This document shows positions 27,263 through 36,319 of a DNA stretch of 64,000 nucleotides, one piece after another (position 1 is the stretch's first letter; the number at the start of each line of letters is the position of its first letter). The position numbers and the translations under genes are program-made. The notes below the pieces were generated by a model. It did no database searches. It saw only the letters and a list, made by a program, of their open reading frames with translations, and was not told the origin of the DNA. Source of the DNA: Alkalihalobacillus pseudalcaliphilus (GTDB lineage: Bacteria; Bacillota; Bacilli; Bacillales; Bacillaceae_D); the NCBI GenBank assembly GCA_001038565.1, contig LFJO01000006.1, positions 303,637 to 367,636 of the forward strand. The letters are read 5' to 3'.

Positions 27263-28420
27263 TTAACTAAATTGTTCCAATTGCAAGAAATGTTCACCTG
27301 CAACAATTCCCGCTCCAAGAACGACACCCTTTTGTTTTAAAGTTGAGTATTTTAAAATTTGATTTTCTTCTTGGTGACAATATTGGCTCAATTTAAGCTC
27401 AAATTCTAATTTTAATTTTGGGAAATACTCAAAAAAGTGACCGGCTATCACGACGATTTTAGGATCATACGTTGTAAAGATATTACCTATTCCAATCGCT
27501 AAATAGGTAATCGCTTGGTTCATAATCGATCTTGCTAATGGATGTTTCTCTTCATAACGGATAACTAAATCTTCTACAGTTGCTACATCCATACCCATCT
27601 TTGCCTGTTGTATAAGTGACCGTTCAGAAATATAAGAAGCTAGACATCCTACCTTTCCACATTTACAAATATGACCATTTGGATTAACTATACTATGGCC
27701 AATCTCTCCTGCCTTATTTGAACTTCCACGATAAATGTCACCGTTAATAAAAACAGATGACCCAATACCAGACCCAATACCAACCAGAATCATCGTATCC
27801 CCATCATCCATTTGCTCCACATTCTTTTCAGCCATTACCTGCATCTTTAATTCATTGTCTACAACCGTAGGTAAACCTGTTTTTTCATAGAGGAATTTAG
27901 TCATTTCTATATGATCCCACAAAAGTTGATCAGAATGGACGACACGACCATTTTTTTCGTCAATATAACCAGGCAAGCCAACCCCTATACCTAGCACCCT
28001 CTTTTTATCAATATTATTTTCTATTAAAATTGACTCAATCAATTGAATAGTTACGTTTAAGGCACCAGCTGAATTCTCTCTCACTTGATAAGGGTGCTCC
28101 TTTAAATGTTCTAGTTCACCCTTTAAATTAATCATACCAATTCGAATGATCTTCATATCATATTCAATTCCGATCGAATAGCGGGCCAAACGATTAATTT
28201 GCAAAAAAACTGCATTTCTACCAACGGTTTTAGTTGCATTTTCCCGCTCGTAAATCAAATCTTCTGATATTAATTCATTCACAATCCGATTAATTGATGT
28301 CGCACTCATTTTCGTTATTTTAACAATATCAGGCTTGGTAATTGGTTCTTTTGTTTTGATAATCTCATATACCCAGTGTTTGTTCTGATGCTTAATATAT
28401 AATTGATCATGCTTCAACAT
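27263..28420 (-). CDS. ROK-family transcriptional repressor
   Basis: The 385-residue protein has an N-terminal winged helix (about 15-75; EPITKPDIVKITKMSATSIN) fused to a ROK sugar-kinase-like domain. The zinc site GHICKCGKVGCLASY and the loops GVGLPGYIDEKN and GIGSGIGSSVF are present, as in XylR/NagC-type regulators. Such proteins repress sugar genes until a sugar binds. It follows the oxidoreductase gene on the same strand after about 100 bases, so it is probably the repressor of the transport-catabolic operon that ends here. AAGGAGAG precedes the ATG. Confidence 0.88.
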   Translation of the reverse strand: MLKHDQLYIKHQNKHWVYEIIKTKEPITKPDIVKITKMSATSINRIVNELISEDLIYERENATKTVGRNAVFLQINRLARYSIGIEYDMKIIRIGMINLKGELEHLKEHPYQVRENSAGALNVTIQLIESILIENNIDKKRVLGIGVGLPGYIDEKNGRVVHSDQLLWDHIEMTKFLYEKTGLPTVVDNELKMQVMAEKNVEQMDDGDTMILVGIGSGIGSSVFINGDIYRGSSNKAGEIGHSIVNPNGHICKCGKVGCLASYISERSLIQQAKMGMDVATVEDLVIRYEEKHPLARSIMNQAITYLAIGIGNIFTTYDPKIVVIAGHFFEYFPKLKLEFELKLSQYCHQEENQILKYSTLKQKGVVLGAGIVAGEHFLQLEQFS

Positions 28421-28526
28421 CCTTACTCTCCTTCATTCCATATTATCTCTATTTATTATATAGGAAATAAATCCCTAAATATAGTAAAAGGTACATGCCT
28501 TTATAGGTCATGTACCTCCATGTCAA

Positions 28527-29579
28527 CTATGATTTTACTTCGTCTTTTTGTCCCACTCCTTGATAAATACCTTCAATCATTTTCATCAATTCTACACCAT
28601 CCTCAATCGGGGCTGGTGAAGGTCCATTTGATTGAATCGCTCCAATGAAGGCATTAATTTGATTTTGGAAAGCTCCATCAAAATCAAATGTTGATTGATT
28701 AATTTGTGGATCAATATTAATGATCGTATTATTCTCTTCCGTTACGAGTGTTAAATGAGGCTCGAGCTCTGCTCCCCCTTTTGTACCAAAAAGCTGTAAA
28801 GCAATTTGGTCCTTCTTAAGATGTAAGGAATAAGAGGTATCAACCATTAATGAACTGCCATTTTCAAAGGTAATCAAGGCGTTCGCTAAGTCTTCCACTG
28901 AGTTGACGGATGCATCATAGTCAGCCGTTTTATAAAAGTCTAAGTTCTGGATGTTTGAACGGTTTCCGATCGATGAATATACGTGACCCGTGACTGATTT
29001 CACCTTTGGTCTGCCCATCAAATACCAGCAAGCATCAATAATGTGAACGCCTAAATCAATTAATGGACCACCACCAGAACGCTCTTTATCCGCAAACCAC
29101 CCACCCGGGTTACCAATTCTTCTTAATAAAGAAGCTTTTGCATAATAAATATCTCCTAATTTACCTTGATCTATAAAAGCTTTAAGTACCTGTGCATTTT
29201 CTGCAAATCTTCTGACGTAGCCGACTTGTAACATTACGTTACTGTTATCCACAGCCGCTTTAATTTCTTCTGCTTCTTTTACCGTCATCGCTACCGGTTT
29301 TTCTACAAGCACATGTTTCCCAGCTCTGATAGCAGCTATCGCTAATTCAGCGTGTGTATGATTCCACGTACAAATACTAACTGCCTCAACATTCGGATCG
29401 GCAAACACTTCGTCTGCATTCATATACACTTTTTGAATCTTATATTTCGTTGCGACCGTATGAGCTCTTTCTTTATTCACATCACATACACCGTAAAGCT
29501 CAGCCTCTGGATTGGCTATATAGGATTTAGCATGCATATCCGAAATCGTACCTAGACCAATAATCACTACCTTTATCAT
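28527..29579 (-). CDS. Gfo/Idh/MocA-family oxidoreductase
   Basis: The 350-residue NAD(P)-dependent dehydrogenase acts on sugars, inositols or aminosugars. The Rossmann loop is VVIIGLGTISDMHAKSY, the family motif is GKHVLVEKPVAMT with the catalytic Lys, and GGPLIDLGVHIIDACWYLMG holds the conserved Asp and His. It lies one or two codons after the isomerase-like gene, with AAGGAG inside that gene's end. A TTG at 29582 is the alternative start. Together they suggest oxidation at one carbon and isomerisation or epimerisation of the same sugar. Confidence 0.9.
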   Translation of the reverse strand: MIKVVIIGLGTISDMHAKSYIANPEAELYGVCDVNKERAHTVATKYKIQKVYMNADEVFADPNVEAVSICTWNHTHAELAIAAIRAGKHVLVEKPVAMTVKEAEEIKAAVDNSNVMLQVGYVRRFAENAQVLKAFIDQGKLGDIYYAKASLLRRIGNPGGWFADKERSGGGPLIDLGVHIIDACWYLMGRPKVKSVTGHVYSSIGNRSNIQNLDFYKTADYDASVNSVEDLANALITFENGSSLMVDTSYSLHLKKDQIALQLFGTKGGAELEPHLTLVTEENNTIINIDPQINQSTFDFDGAFQNQINAFIGAIQSNGPSPAPIEDGVELMKMIEGIYQGVGQKDEVKS

Positions 29580-29582
29580 CAA

Positions 29583-30494
29583 TTACTTCACTCCTTGAAT
29601 AACTGTTTTCCAACCTTCGACGGTTACTTCATCCCAAAGTCTTTTCACATTATTCATCCCTATACGAGAACCAACAAAACAATCTTCCATCCCTTCAAAT
29701 TCAACAACGATGTAACCGTCATAGTTATTCTCTTTTAAAAGTCGAATAATTTCTCGTATCGGTAACTCACCGTGTCCAACGATAGCCCCTCGTAAATAAT
29801 TATCATTGACAGTACGGAACCATTCACCTTCGCCTGGATTTTCATAATAAGGCCTAATATAAAAATCTTTAAAATGAACCGTCGCAGCATCCGAAAGGTT
29901 TTTCTTCACCCCTACTAATGGATCCTCATCTGCACAAAGGAAATTACCGATATCTAATGTCGTTTTAAAATTCTCTCGTTGAACAGCACGTAAAACACGT
30001 TGAACACGATCGCTTGATTGTACATTAAAACCGTGATTCTCTATCGTTGTCACCATCCCGTATTGCTGTGCATAATCAGCAACTAACTGACTGCCTCTTA
30101 CAATTTCATCAAAATGGTCATCAAAATAGTGAACCGTCGTGTGTTCTTTTGGTAAAGTAAAGGCTGTGACATCATGACGTAAAACTTTAATTCCCATATG
30201 ATTTACGACATCAATATGACCTTTAATGCGAGCTACTTCTTCTTGAAATTCCTCCTCCGTCGCCTGAATAAAATTCGCAGGCATACAATAAGCAGAAAGT
30301 TCAATGCCAACACTTGCCGCTTTTTCTTTAATTTGTGTCGCTAATTCCCAATTATCAACCACCGTATATCCATAAGGGACAAGCTCCATATGCTCTCCAC
30401 CATTATCAGCCACCCATTGAATAGCCTCTAAAATCGTCAAATCCCCTGCATTGATTGCTTTTACTAAACTATAAGAGCTTAAACCTACTTTCAT
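29583..30494 (-). CDS. Sugar phosphate isomerase/epimerase (AP-endonuclease family 2, IolE/Hyi-like)
   Basis: The 303-residue TIM barrel of the xylose-isomerase-like superfamily shows metal ligands in TIENHGFNVQSSDR, TTLDIGNFLCADEDP, VHFKDFY and YIVVEFEGMED. IolE dehydratases and several ketose 3-epimerases belong here. The exact reaction is not readable. It lies upstream of the Gfo/Idh/MocA gene in the same transcript. AAGGAG precedes the ATG. It is separated from the transporter genes by 130 bases containing a hairpin. Confidence 0.85.
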   Translation of the reverse strand: MKVGLSSYSLVKAINAGDLTILEAIQWVADNGGEHMELVPYGYTVVDNWELATQIKEKAASVGIELSAYCMPANFIQATEEEFQEEVARIKGHIDVVNHMGIKVLRHDVTAFTLPKEHTTVHYFDDHFDEIVRGSQLVADYAQQYGMVTTIENHGFNVQSSDRVQRVLRAVQRENFKTTLDIGNFLCADEDPLVGVKKNLSDAATVHFKDFYIRPYYENPGEGEWFRTVNDNYLRGAIVGHGELPIREIIRLLKENNYDGYIVVEFEGMEDCFVGSRIGMNNVKRLWDEVTVEGWKTVIQGVK

Positions 30495-30538
30495 TTCTTA
30501 CACTCTCCTTTTTCCTTGTATTTATCTATCAATAACTT

Positions 30539-30569
30539 CTAACAATTAGTTATGACAACTGATTGTTAG
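30539..30569. promoter_or_regulatory. Intercistronic hairpin inside the Opp/sugar operon
   Basis: CTAACAATTAGTT and AACTGATTGTTAG form a 13-bp stem with one mismatch and a 5-base loop, between the transporter and catabolic genes. It has no T-run. It may stabilise the upstream mRNA or be an operator for the ROK repressor. Confidence 0.4.
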
Positions 30570-30624
30570 GGTAAAAACCTTTGATAAATGGCTGATCTAA
30601 AGTTTAATTTTTTTATAGCCCAAC

Positions 30625-31587
30625 CTAATCAAATAAATGACAGGATACCTTTTGTTGGACTTCACTCAAGTGAGGTGACTTGCTTTTACAAACATCCATC
30701 ACATATGGACATCTTGTATGAAATGTACAACCTGATGGTGGATTTACAGGACTAGGTAAATCACCTCTTAATACAATTCTCTCTCTTTTTTTAGAACGGT
30801 CACCAATAACAGGAACAGCAGACAATAAGGCTTTTGTGTATGGGTGCTTCGGGTTTTGAAATACTTCCTCCTTTAAACCCATTTCTACGATCTTACCTAG
30901 GTACATAACTGCTACTCGATCACTTATATGCTCCACAACACTTAAATCATGTGAGATAAACAAATAAGCCAACTGAAATTCTGACTGCAACTCTTTAAAG
31001 AGGTTTAATATTTGTGATTGAATGGATACATCTAATGCAGATACTGGTTCATCGGCAATAATAAGATCTGGCTTTAAGATTAATGCTCTAGCAATGCCAA
31101 TTCTTTGTCGTTGCCCTCCGCTAAATTGATGCGGATATTTATAAGCAGAAAGTTTACTTAAACCAACGATATCTAGTATGTCAAAAATCATTTTTTCCTT
31201 TTCTTTTCTCGATAACTTCATATGCACATCTACCGGTTCAGCCAGAATATCCATGACCTTCATGCGTGGATTTAAGGATGCATACGGGTCCTGAAACACC
31301 ATTTGAACTCTTCGATTAAAAGGCTTTAATTGCTTTTTATTTAAGTCGGACAACTTCTGATTTTCTAACCAGACTTCACCTGTATCCGGCGTTATCAATT
31401 GGCTTAATAATCGACCGGTTGTTGATTTACCACATCCACTTTCCCCTACTAAGCTAAAAGTCTCTCCTTTATAAATCGTTAAAGAAATATCAGAAACTGC
31501 TTGTAGTAATGCTTTTTTCTTAAGAGGACCTCGATTTAATTCAAACGTTTTACTTATAGATTTAACCTCTAATAATCGTTCAGTCAT
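30625..31587 (-). CDS. Opp/Dpp-type ABC transporter ATPase 2 (OppF-like)
   Basis: The 320-residue ATPase has Walker A GESGCGKSTTG, the signature SGGQRQRIGIARAL, Walker B LIIADEP, and the C-terminal oligopeptide-transporter extension with cysteines (CTFHTRCPYVMDVC) that in homologues bind an iron-sulfur cluster. The start at 31587 overlaps the OppD-like gene by eight bases (ATGACTGA) after a perfect AGGAGG, so translation is coupled. It pairs with the OppD-like ATPase to drive import. Confidence 0.92.
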   Translation of the reverse strand: MTERLLEVKSISKTFELNRGPLKKKALLQAVSDISLTIYKGETFSLVGESGCGKSTTGRLLSQLITPDTGEVWLENQKLSDLNKKQLKPFNRRVQMVFQDPYASLNPRMKVMDILAEPVDVHMKLSRKEKEKMIFDILDIVGLSKLSAYKYPHQFSGGQRQRIGIARALILKPDLIIADEPVSALDVSIQSQILNLFKELQSEFQLAYLFISHDLSVVEHISDRVAVMYLGKIVEMGLKEEVFQNPKHPYTKALLSAVPVIGDRSKKRERIVLRGDLPSPVNPPSGCTFHTRCPYVMDVCKSKSPHLSEVQQKVSCHLFD

Positions 31588-32560
31588 CTTGGTCCTCCTC
31601 ATATAACCAGCAGCTGCAACGTCCGCCTTTCTCATCAGTCATTAGTGGAGGTTCCTTTTCACTACATATCGACATCACCTTGTGACATCTCGGAGCAAAC
31701 TTACAGCCTTTTGGCATCTGAGAAGGCGGCGGGACTTGACCAGGAATACTAAACAGACTATCAATTTTTTCTCCTAATTGTGGAATTGACCGAATCAGAC
31801 CTTGTGTGTATGGATGCTTAGGATTGTCAAATAATGCATCTACTTGAGCCTCCTCCACAATACGACCTGCATACATAACAATGACACGGTCACACATTTC
31901 TGATACAACACCTAAATCATGGGTAATGAGCAAAATCGACATGCCCAAATCCGTCTGTATTTCCTTCATTAACTCTAAAATTTGAGCTTGGATTGTCACA
32001 TCTAATGCCGTTGTTGGTTCATCGGCAATAAGAAGCTCTGGATTGCAAGCCAATGCGATTGAAATCATAACCCGCTGACGCATGCCCCCAGATAGTTGAT
32101 GTGGGTACTCATTCAACACTTCCTCTGCTCTTGAAATCCCTACTTTCTTTAACATCGTAACGGCATGTTTTTTTGCTTCTTTTTTACCATGTGAAGTATG
32201 TAATCGAATGACCTCTGTAATTTGTTCCCCTATTTTCATCACTGGATTAAGTGACGTCATTGGTTCTTGAAAAATCATCGAAATTTGTTTACCACGTAGT
32301 TTTCTCAGTTTTGCTTCATTATAGTTTGAAATCACTTCATTTTTATATTTAATTGAGCCAGAACGAATCGAACCTGTTGTCCCCTTAAATAATTTCATAA
32401 TCGATAAAGAAGTAACACTTTTTCCACTGCCACTTTCACCAACTAACCCAACGATCTCCCCTTTTTGAACATGGAAGCTAATATCGTGAATGACTGTGAG
32501 GGGTTGATCATTTTGTATAAATTGAGCTGTGACATGCTCCACTTCTAACAAATTCTCCAT
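31580..32560 (-). CDS. Opp/Dpp-type ABC transporter ATPase 1 (OppD-like)
   Basis: The 326-residue ATPase has Walker [12 protein letters not shown], the signature [14 protein letters not shown], Walker B LLIADEP, and the family C-terminal motif [15 protein letters not shown]. It is the partner of the OppF-like ATPase. The ATG at 32560 is preceded by AAGGGGGAG. The gene begins 12 bases after the OppC-like permease gene. Substrate specificity lies in the binding protein, not here. Confidence 0.92.
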   Translation of the reverse strand: MENLLEVEHVTAQFIQNDQPLTVIHDISFHVQKGEIVGLVGESGSGKSVTSLSIMKLFKGTTGSIRSGSIKYKNEVISNYNEAKLRKLRGKQISMIFQEPMTSLNPVMKIGEQITEVIRLHTSHGKKEAKKHAVTMLKKVGISRAEEVLNEYPHQLSGGMRQRVMISIALACNPELLIADEPTTALDVTIQAQILELMKEIQTDLGMSILLITHDLGVVSEMCDRVIVMYAGRIVEEAQVDALFDNPKHPYTQGLIRSIPQLGEKIDSLFSIPGQVPPPSQMPKGCKFAPRCHKVMSICSEKEPPLMTDEKGGRCSCWLYEEDQDD

Positions 32561-32572
32561 CTCCACTCCCCC

Positions 32573-33469
32573 TTAAGAAGACTTCGGGTCAAATACATCC
32601 CGTAAACCATCTCCCACAAGATTAAATGCAAGCACTGTTAAAAACAAAATTAATCCTGGGAACAAAACAACATGTGAAGCACTACTAATATAATCCCTAC
32701 CCATACTAAGCATCGCTCCCCAATCTGGCGTTTCCGGACTTGCTCCTAGACCTAAAAAGCTTAAGGTTGCAGCTGCTAGAATCGCATTTCCCATTCTCAT
32801 CGAGCAAAACACAAGTAATTCACCCATACTACTAGGTAAAATATGCTTCCAAATAATTCGATAACTTGATGCACCAATTGACTGTGCTGCTTCAACGTAT
32901 TCTGCTTGCTTCGCTTCAAGTGCAGCTCCTCGTACTAATCTAGCAAAGCTTGGTACAGAAAAGATAGAAAGAGCAATGACGACATTTATTAATCCTGGTC
33001 CTAAAATCGCGATGATTGCAATCGCCAGTAAAATATCAGGAAATGCAAACATAATGTCACTCCCTCGCATGATGAACCTATCTAATCTGCCCCCAAAATA
33101 GCCACTGATTAGACCAAGAAACGTTCCAATAATTCCACCTGCAAGAATCGAGATTAACCCTACACCAAGTGAAATTTTAGTACCAACGATCAAACGACTA
33201 AATATATCCCGTCCATATTCATCTGTCCCGGCAAAGTTTTCCGTAGTTGGACCACTTAAAATATTGCTATAGTTTGGCTCATATGGATCATGTGGCGCTA
33301 ACCAATTCCCCAAAATAGCTACAAATACTAATAATAAAATAAATAAACTCGCTATAAATGCAACCCTTTGCTTACACCATTTTTTCCAAAACTGTTTTAA
33401 AGGTGAATACGAAGGGGATTCTTGATAGGATACGTTTGAATGGTTTGGCTCCATTTGTATTTGACTCAT
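32573..33469 (-). CDS. Opp/Dpp-type ABC transporter permease (OppC-like)
   Basis: The 298-residue permease has a cytosolic N-terminal arm with the OppC_N segment (QFWKKWCKQRVAFIASLFIL) and about six membrane helices. The ATPase-docking EAA loop is EYVEAAQSIGASSYRIIWKH. SSMGELLVFCSMRMGNAIL and SFLGLGASPETPDWGAML are typical of OppC. AGGAGGGGG precedes the ATG. It forms the pore with the OppB-like subunit 14 bases upstream. Confidence 0.93.
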   Translation of the reverse strand: MSQIQMEPNHSNVSYQESPSYSPLKQFWKKWCKQRVAFIASLFILLLVFVAILGNWLAPHDPYEPNYSNILSGPTTENFAGTDEYGRDIFSRLIVGTKISLGVGLISILAGGIIGTFLGLISGYFGGRLDRFIMRGSDIMFAFPDILLAIAIIAILGPGLINVVIALSIFSVPSFARLVRGAALEAKQAEYVEAAQSIGASSYRIIWKHILPSSMGELLVFCSMRMGNAILAAATLSFLGLGASPETPDWGAMLSMGRDYISSASHVVLFPGLILFLTVLAFNLVGDGLRDVFDPKSS

Positions 33470-33483
33470 TCTTAACCCCCTCC

Positions 33484-34407
33484 TTATGTAGCATATTTTA
33501 TTTTTGGATTAAGCAAGCTATACAATAAATCGACCACTAAATTCACCATGATAAAATAGAAAGAAAACAATAATAATAAAGCTTGAATGGTCGGATAATC
33601 TCTAAATCCAATTGAATCAATGAGAAGACGCCCCATTCCAGGAAAATTAAATACGGTTTCCACAACAACAGATCCACCTAATAAAAATCCAAATTGTAAA
33701 CCTGTAATCGTCACAACTGGAATCATTGAATTACGTAAGGCATGCTTAGGAATAAGGATCGATTCCTTTAATCCCTTTGCCCTTGCAGTTCGAATAAAGT
33801 CAGCCTTTAATGTATCTAGTAATGCCGAGCGTGTAAACCTGGCAACCATAGCCATAATTCCAGCTCCTAATGCTATTGATGGAAGAACATACCCTTGCCA
33901 AGTATTTAATCCACCTGTTGGTAACCATCCCAACTGCACAGAGAATAGCTGAATAAGTAATAACCCTAACCAAAAATTTGGTAGCGATAAACCTGAAACA
34001 GCCGTTATCATACCGACATAATCTGGCCATTTATTTTTAAAAACTGCTGACACCGTTCCAATGATTAAACCAAATAGCAAAGCCCAGCCCATACTAGCAA
34101 TCGTTAAATATAAGGATGGTAAAAATCGTGTACTTATCATGGAAGAAACTTCGTGGCCTGTCACTAATGATTGCCCTAAATCTCCTCGAAAGAGGCCTCC
34201 CATATAATCCCCATATTGCTTCCAAACTGGTTGATCCAATCCAAGATTTGCTCTAATCTGAGCGACTTCTTCTAAAGAAGCATCCGGACCAGCTACTAAT
34301 CTAGCTGGGTCTCCCGGAATTAGATGCGTAAAGAAGAAGATGATGATGGAGACAACAAAAAGGATTGGAATAGTTTCTAATAATCTTTTACCTATATAAG
34401 CAAGCAC
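33484..34407 (-). CDS. Opp/Dpp-type ABC transporter permease (OppB-like)
   Basis: The 307-residue permease has the N-terminal signature RLLETIPILFVVSIIIFFFT, then HLIPGDPARLVAGPDA, and the docking loop DFIRTARAKGLKESILIPKH. The C-terminal NFPGMGRLLIDSIGFRDYPT is standard for OppB/DppB. The start is GTG at 34407 after AGGGGG. It follows the binding-protein gene by 32 bases. Confidence 0.93.
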   Translation of the reverse strand: MLAYIGKRLLETIPILFVVSIIIFFFTHLIPGDPARLVAGPDASLEEVAQIRANLGLDQPVWKQYGDYMGGLFRGDLGQSLVTGHEVSSMISTRFLPSLYLTIASMGWALLFGLIIGTVSAVFKNKWPDYVGMITAVSGLSLPNFWLGLLLIQLFSVQLGWLPTGGLNTWQGYVLPSIALGAGIMAMVARFTRSALLDTLKADFIRTARAKGLKESILIPKHALRNSMIPVVTITGLQFGFLLGGSVVVETVFNFPGMGRLLIDSIGFRDYPTIQALLLLFSFYFIMVNLVVDLLYSLLNPKIKYAT

Positions 34408-34439
34408 TGTCCCATTCCCCCTTGTTGATTTGGCATTTT

Positions 34440-36035
34440 TTATTTTTTGATTTCTGCTTCACGTACTTCAACCGCACCTGATGATAAATTATATATACCG
34501 TCCACTTCCGCTCGTTTTCCTCCACTTACTACACCCTCAGCTAAGAAAATCCATGGAGCATCTTCGTATATTTGCTTTTGAATCTTTGAATATAATTCCT
34601 TCTGCTCTTCTGGGTCAGCAGAGGTTCGAGCCGCATTAATCCATTCAGTTACTTCTTCATTGACATAATAAGCAGAATTAGCACCCGCTGGAGGAAACAT
34701 TTGACTTGAGAATAAGGGACGAATCGCATGATCAGTATCGTTAGGAGAAGCCGCCCAGGTTACATACCACATGTCTACTTCTGCATCGTCTGGATTTTCT
34801 GCCCCATAAATCTTCTCCGAAAGTGTTCCTTCTTCCATTGACATCACTTCAACCTCAATACCAACAGCACCAAGCTGTTGTTGGATAAATTGCATCGCCC
34901 TCATATTATCTGAAGAAGTATTTCCCCAAATCGTCGTGTTAAATCCATCTGCATAACCAGCTTCTGCAAGCAATTCTTTTGCTTTTTCTGGATTAAATTC
35001 ATATAGACCTTGAGACTCATAATGTTTCGTTTGTTTCGTAATAATCGAGTCCAATGGATTTCCTAACCCTGATTTAACGACATTAATAAACGCCTCATTA
35101 TCAATGGCATGATTAATTGCCTGCCTTACCTTAGGGTTATTAAAAGGTTCTTTATTAGTGTTCATCGTCACATAATTTTGTATAGTTGATGGAGTAAGCT
35201 CCACAGTAAAGTCATCTGTGCTATCAGCTTCTGACATGTTTTGTTCTGGATATGGAAATATAAAATCTGCCTCACCCGTTTTTAATAAAGCTAATCGAGT
35301 TCCATTTTCAGGTGTCGGCCGATACTCAACACCTGCAACCTTTGGTAAACCTTCTTCCCAATAATTATCATAAGCTTCAACAACTAATGAACTTCCTTGA
35401 TCCCAAGAAACAAACTTAAAGGGACCTGTTCCAATTGGATTCTTAGAAATTTCATCATCGGATAACTTAAGCGATTCACTACTAATCATTTGTGAAGTAG
35501 CAAACTTATCTAACATTGAACTATATGGATTCTTTAAAATAACTTTAATTTCATAATCTCCTGTAACAATCGTTTCATCCACAAATTCAAAACTTCGATT
35601 TGCTCGAATTCCATTGTCTTGGTTAGTCATCCGGTCAATATTTGCCTTTGCAACTTCTGCATTAAAGTCAGTTCCATCGTGGAAAGTCACACCTTCCCGC
35701 AATTGGAATGTATACTCTAAACCATCCTCACTTATCGAATGGTCAGTTGCTAACACATGGATAATGCCTCCATCTTTATCAAGCCCTAATAACCCTTCAA
35801 ACATCGAACGCTGTGCTGTTCTAGAATTGGCATCACCCGTATTTTGAGGGTCCATTGATAAAAAGTTCTGTGCAACGGCTACGACGATATTTCGTTCAGA
35901 ACTTGTCGTTGCTTTGTCATCACTACTATCTCCTTCTGAATGTGAATCACCGCTCGACTCATCAGTACCACCACATGAAGCTAAAAATAAGATCAATACA
36001 AAGCTAAGTAATCCTAAATACCACTTGCCCTTCAT
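34440..36035 (-). CDS. Extracellular solute-binding lipoprotein (SBP family 5, OppA-like)
   Basis: The 531-residue lipoprotein (signal peptide with lipobox FLASC, then a Ser/Asp-rich linker) has the family 5 signature SISEDGLEYTFQLREGVTFH, then DGTDFNAEVAK, and the middle NPKVRQAINHAIDNEAFI. Family 5 binds peptides, nickel, glutathione or oligosaccharides. The neighbouring sugar dehydrogenase, isomerase and ROK repressor point to a sugar-type ligand, but that is inference. The start at 36035 follows AAAGGGGG. It is the first gene of the operon, 96 bases from a good SigA promoter. Confidence 0.9.
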   Translation of the reverse strand: MKGKWYLGLLSFVLILFLASCGGTDESSGDSHSEGDSSDDKATTSSERNIVVAVAQNFLSMDPQNTGDANSRTAQRSMFEGLLGLDKDGGIIHVLATDHSISEDGLEYTFQLREGVTFHDGTDFNAEVAKANIDRMTNQDNGIRANRSFEFVDETIVTGDYEIKVILKNPYSSMLDKFATSQMISSESLKLSDDEISKNPIGTGPFKFVSWDQGSSLVVEAYDNYWEEGLPKVAGVEYRPTPENGTRLALLKTGEADFIFPYPEQNMSEADSTDDFTVELTPSTIQNYVTMNTNKEPFNNPKVRQAINHAIDNEAFINVVKSGLGNPLDSIITKQTKHYESQGLYEFNPEKAKELLAEAGYADGFNTTIWGNTSSDNMRAMQFIQQQLGAVGIEVEVMSMEEGTLSEKIYGAENPDDAEVDMWYVTWAASPNDTDHAIRPLFSSQMFPPAGANSAYYVNEEVTEWINAARTSADPEEQKELYSKIQKQIYEDAPWIFLAEGVVSGGKRAEVDGIYNLSSGAVEVREAEIKK

Positions 36036-36130
36036 CAAAAATCCCCCTTTTTCGACTAATTATTAATTCCAGTGAAAAAAATATTTAATGAATAAGGCGA
36101 TGAATCACCTCAAAACTTAACTTAATAACA

Positions 36131-36159
36131 ATATTATTCAGAAAATAAAGATAAGTCAA
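36131..36159 (-). promoter_or_regulatory. SigA promoter of the Opp/sugar operon
   Basis: On the minus strand TTGACT (36159-36154), a 17-base spacer and TAATAT (36136-36131) lie 96 bases upstream of the binding-protein gene. Confidence 0.75.
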
Positions 36160-36162
36160 GCG

Positions 36163-36189
36163 AGATTTTTAACTTGCTGTTAAAAATCT
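36163..36189. promoter_or_regulatory. Perfect 11-bp palindrome next to the Opp-operon promoter
   Basis: AGATTTTTAAC and GTTAAAAATCT flank a 5-base centre and end four bases upstream of the -35. It is a plausible operator, perhaps for the ROK repressor. It lies about 130 bases past the end of the sigma-54 activator gene and has no T-run on the minus strand, so a terminator is less likely. Confidence 0.5.
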
Positions 36190-36319
36190 TTAATAAAAAT
36201 ACTAGTCCTAATGCTAAGAAACTCTCACATCTGAAAATTGAACTGTCCTAATGAAACCCAACCTTTTACAACAGCCATATATTTTATACAATAACAAATG
36301 CTCAATAATTTACCTCCTG

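Noticed and set aside
33620-33952. 110-codon plus-strand frame inside the OppB-like gene
   Set aside because: Antisense to a well-conserved permease, with no ribosome site or motif.
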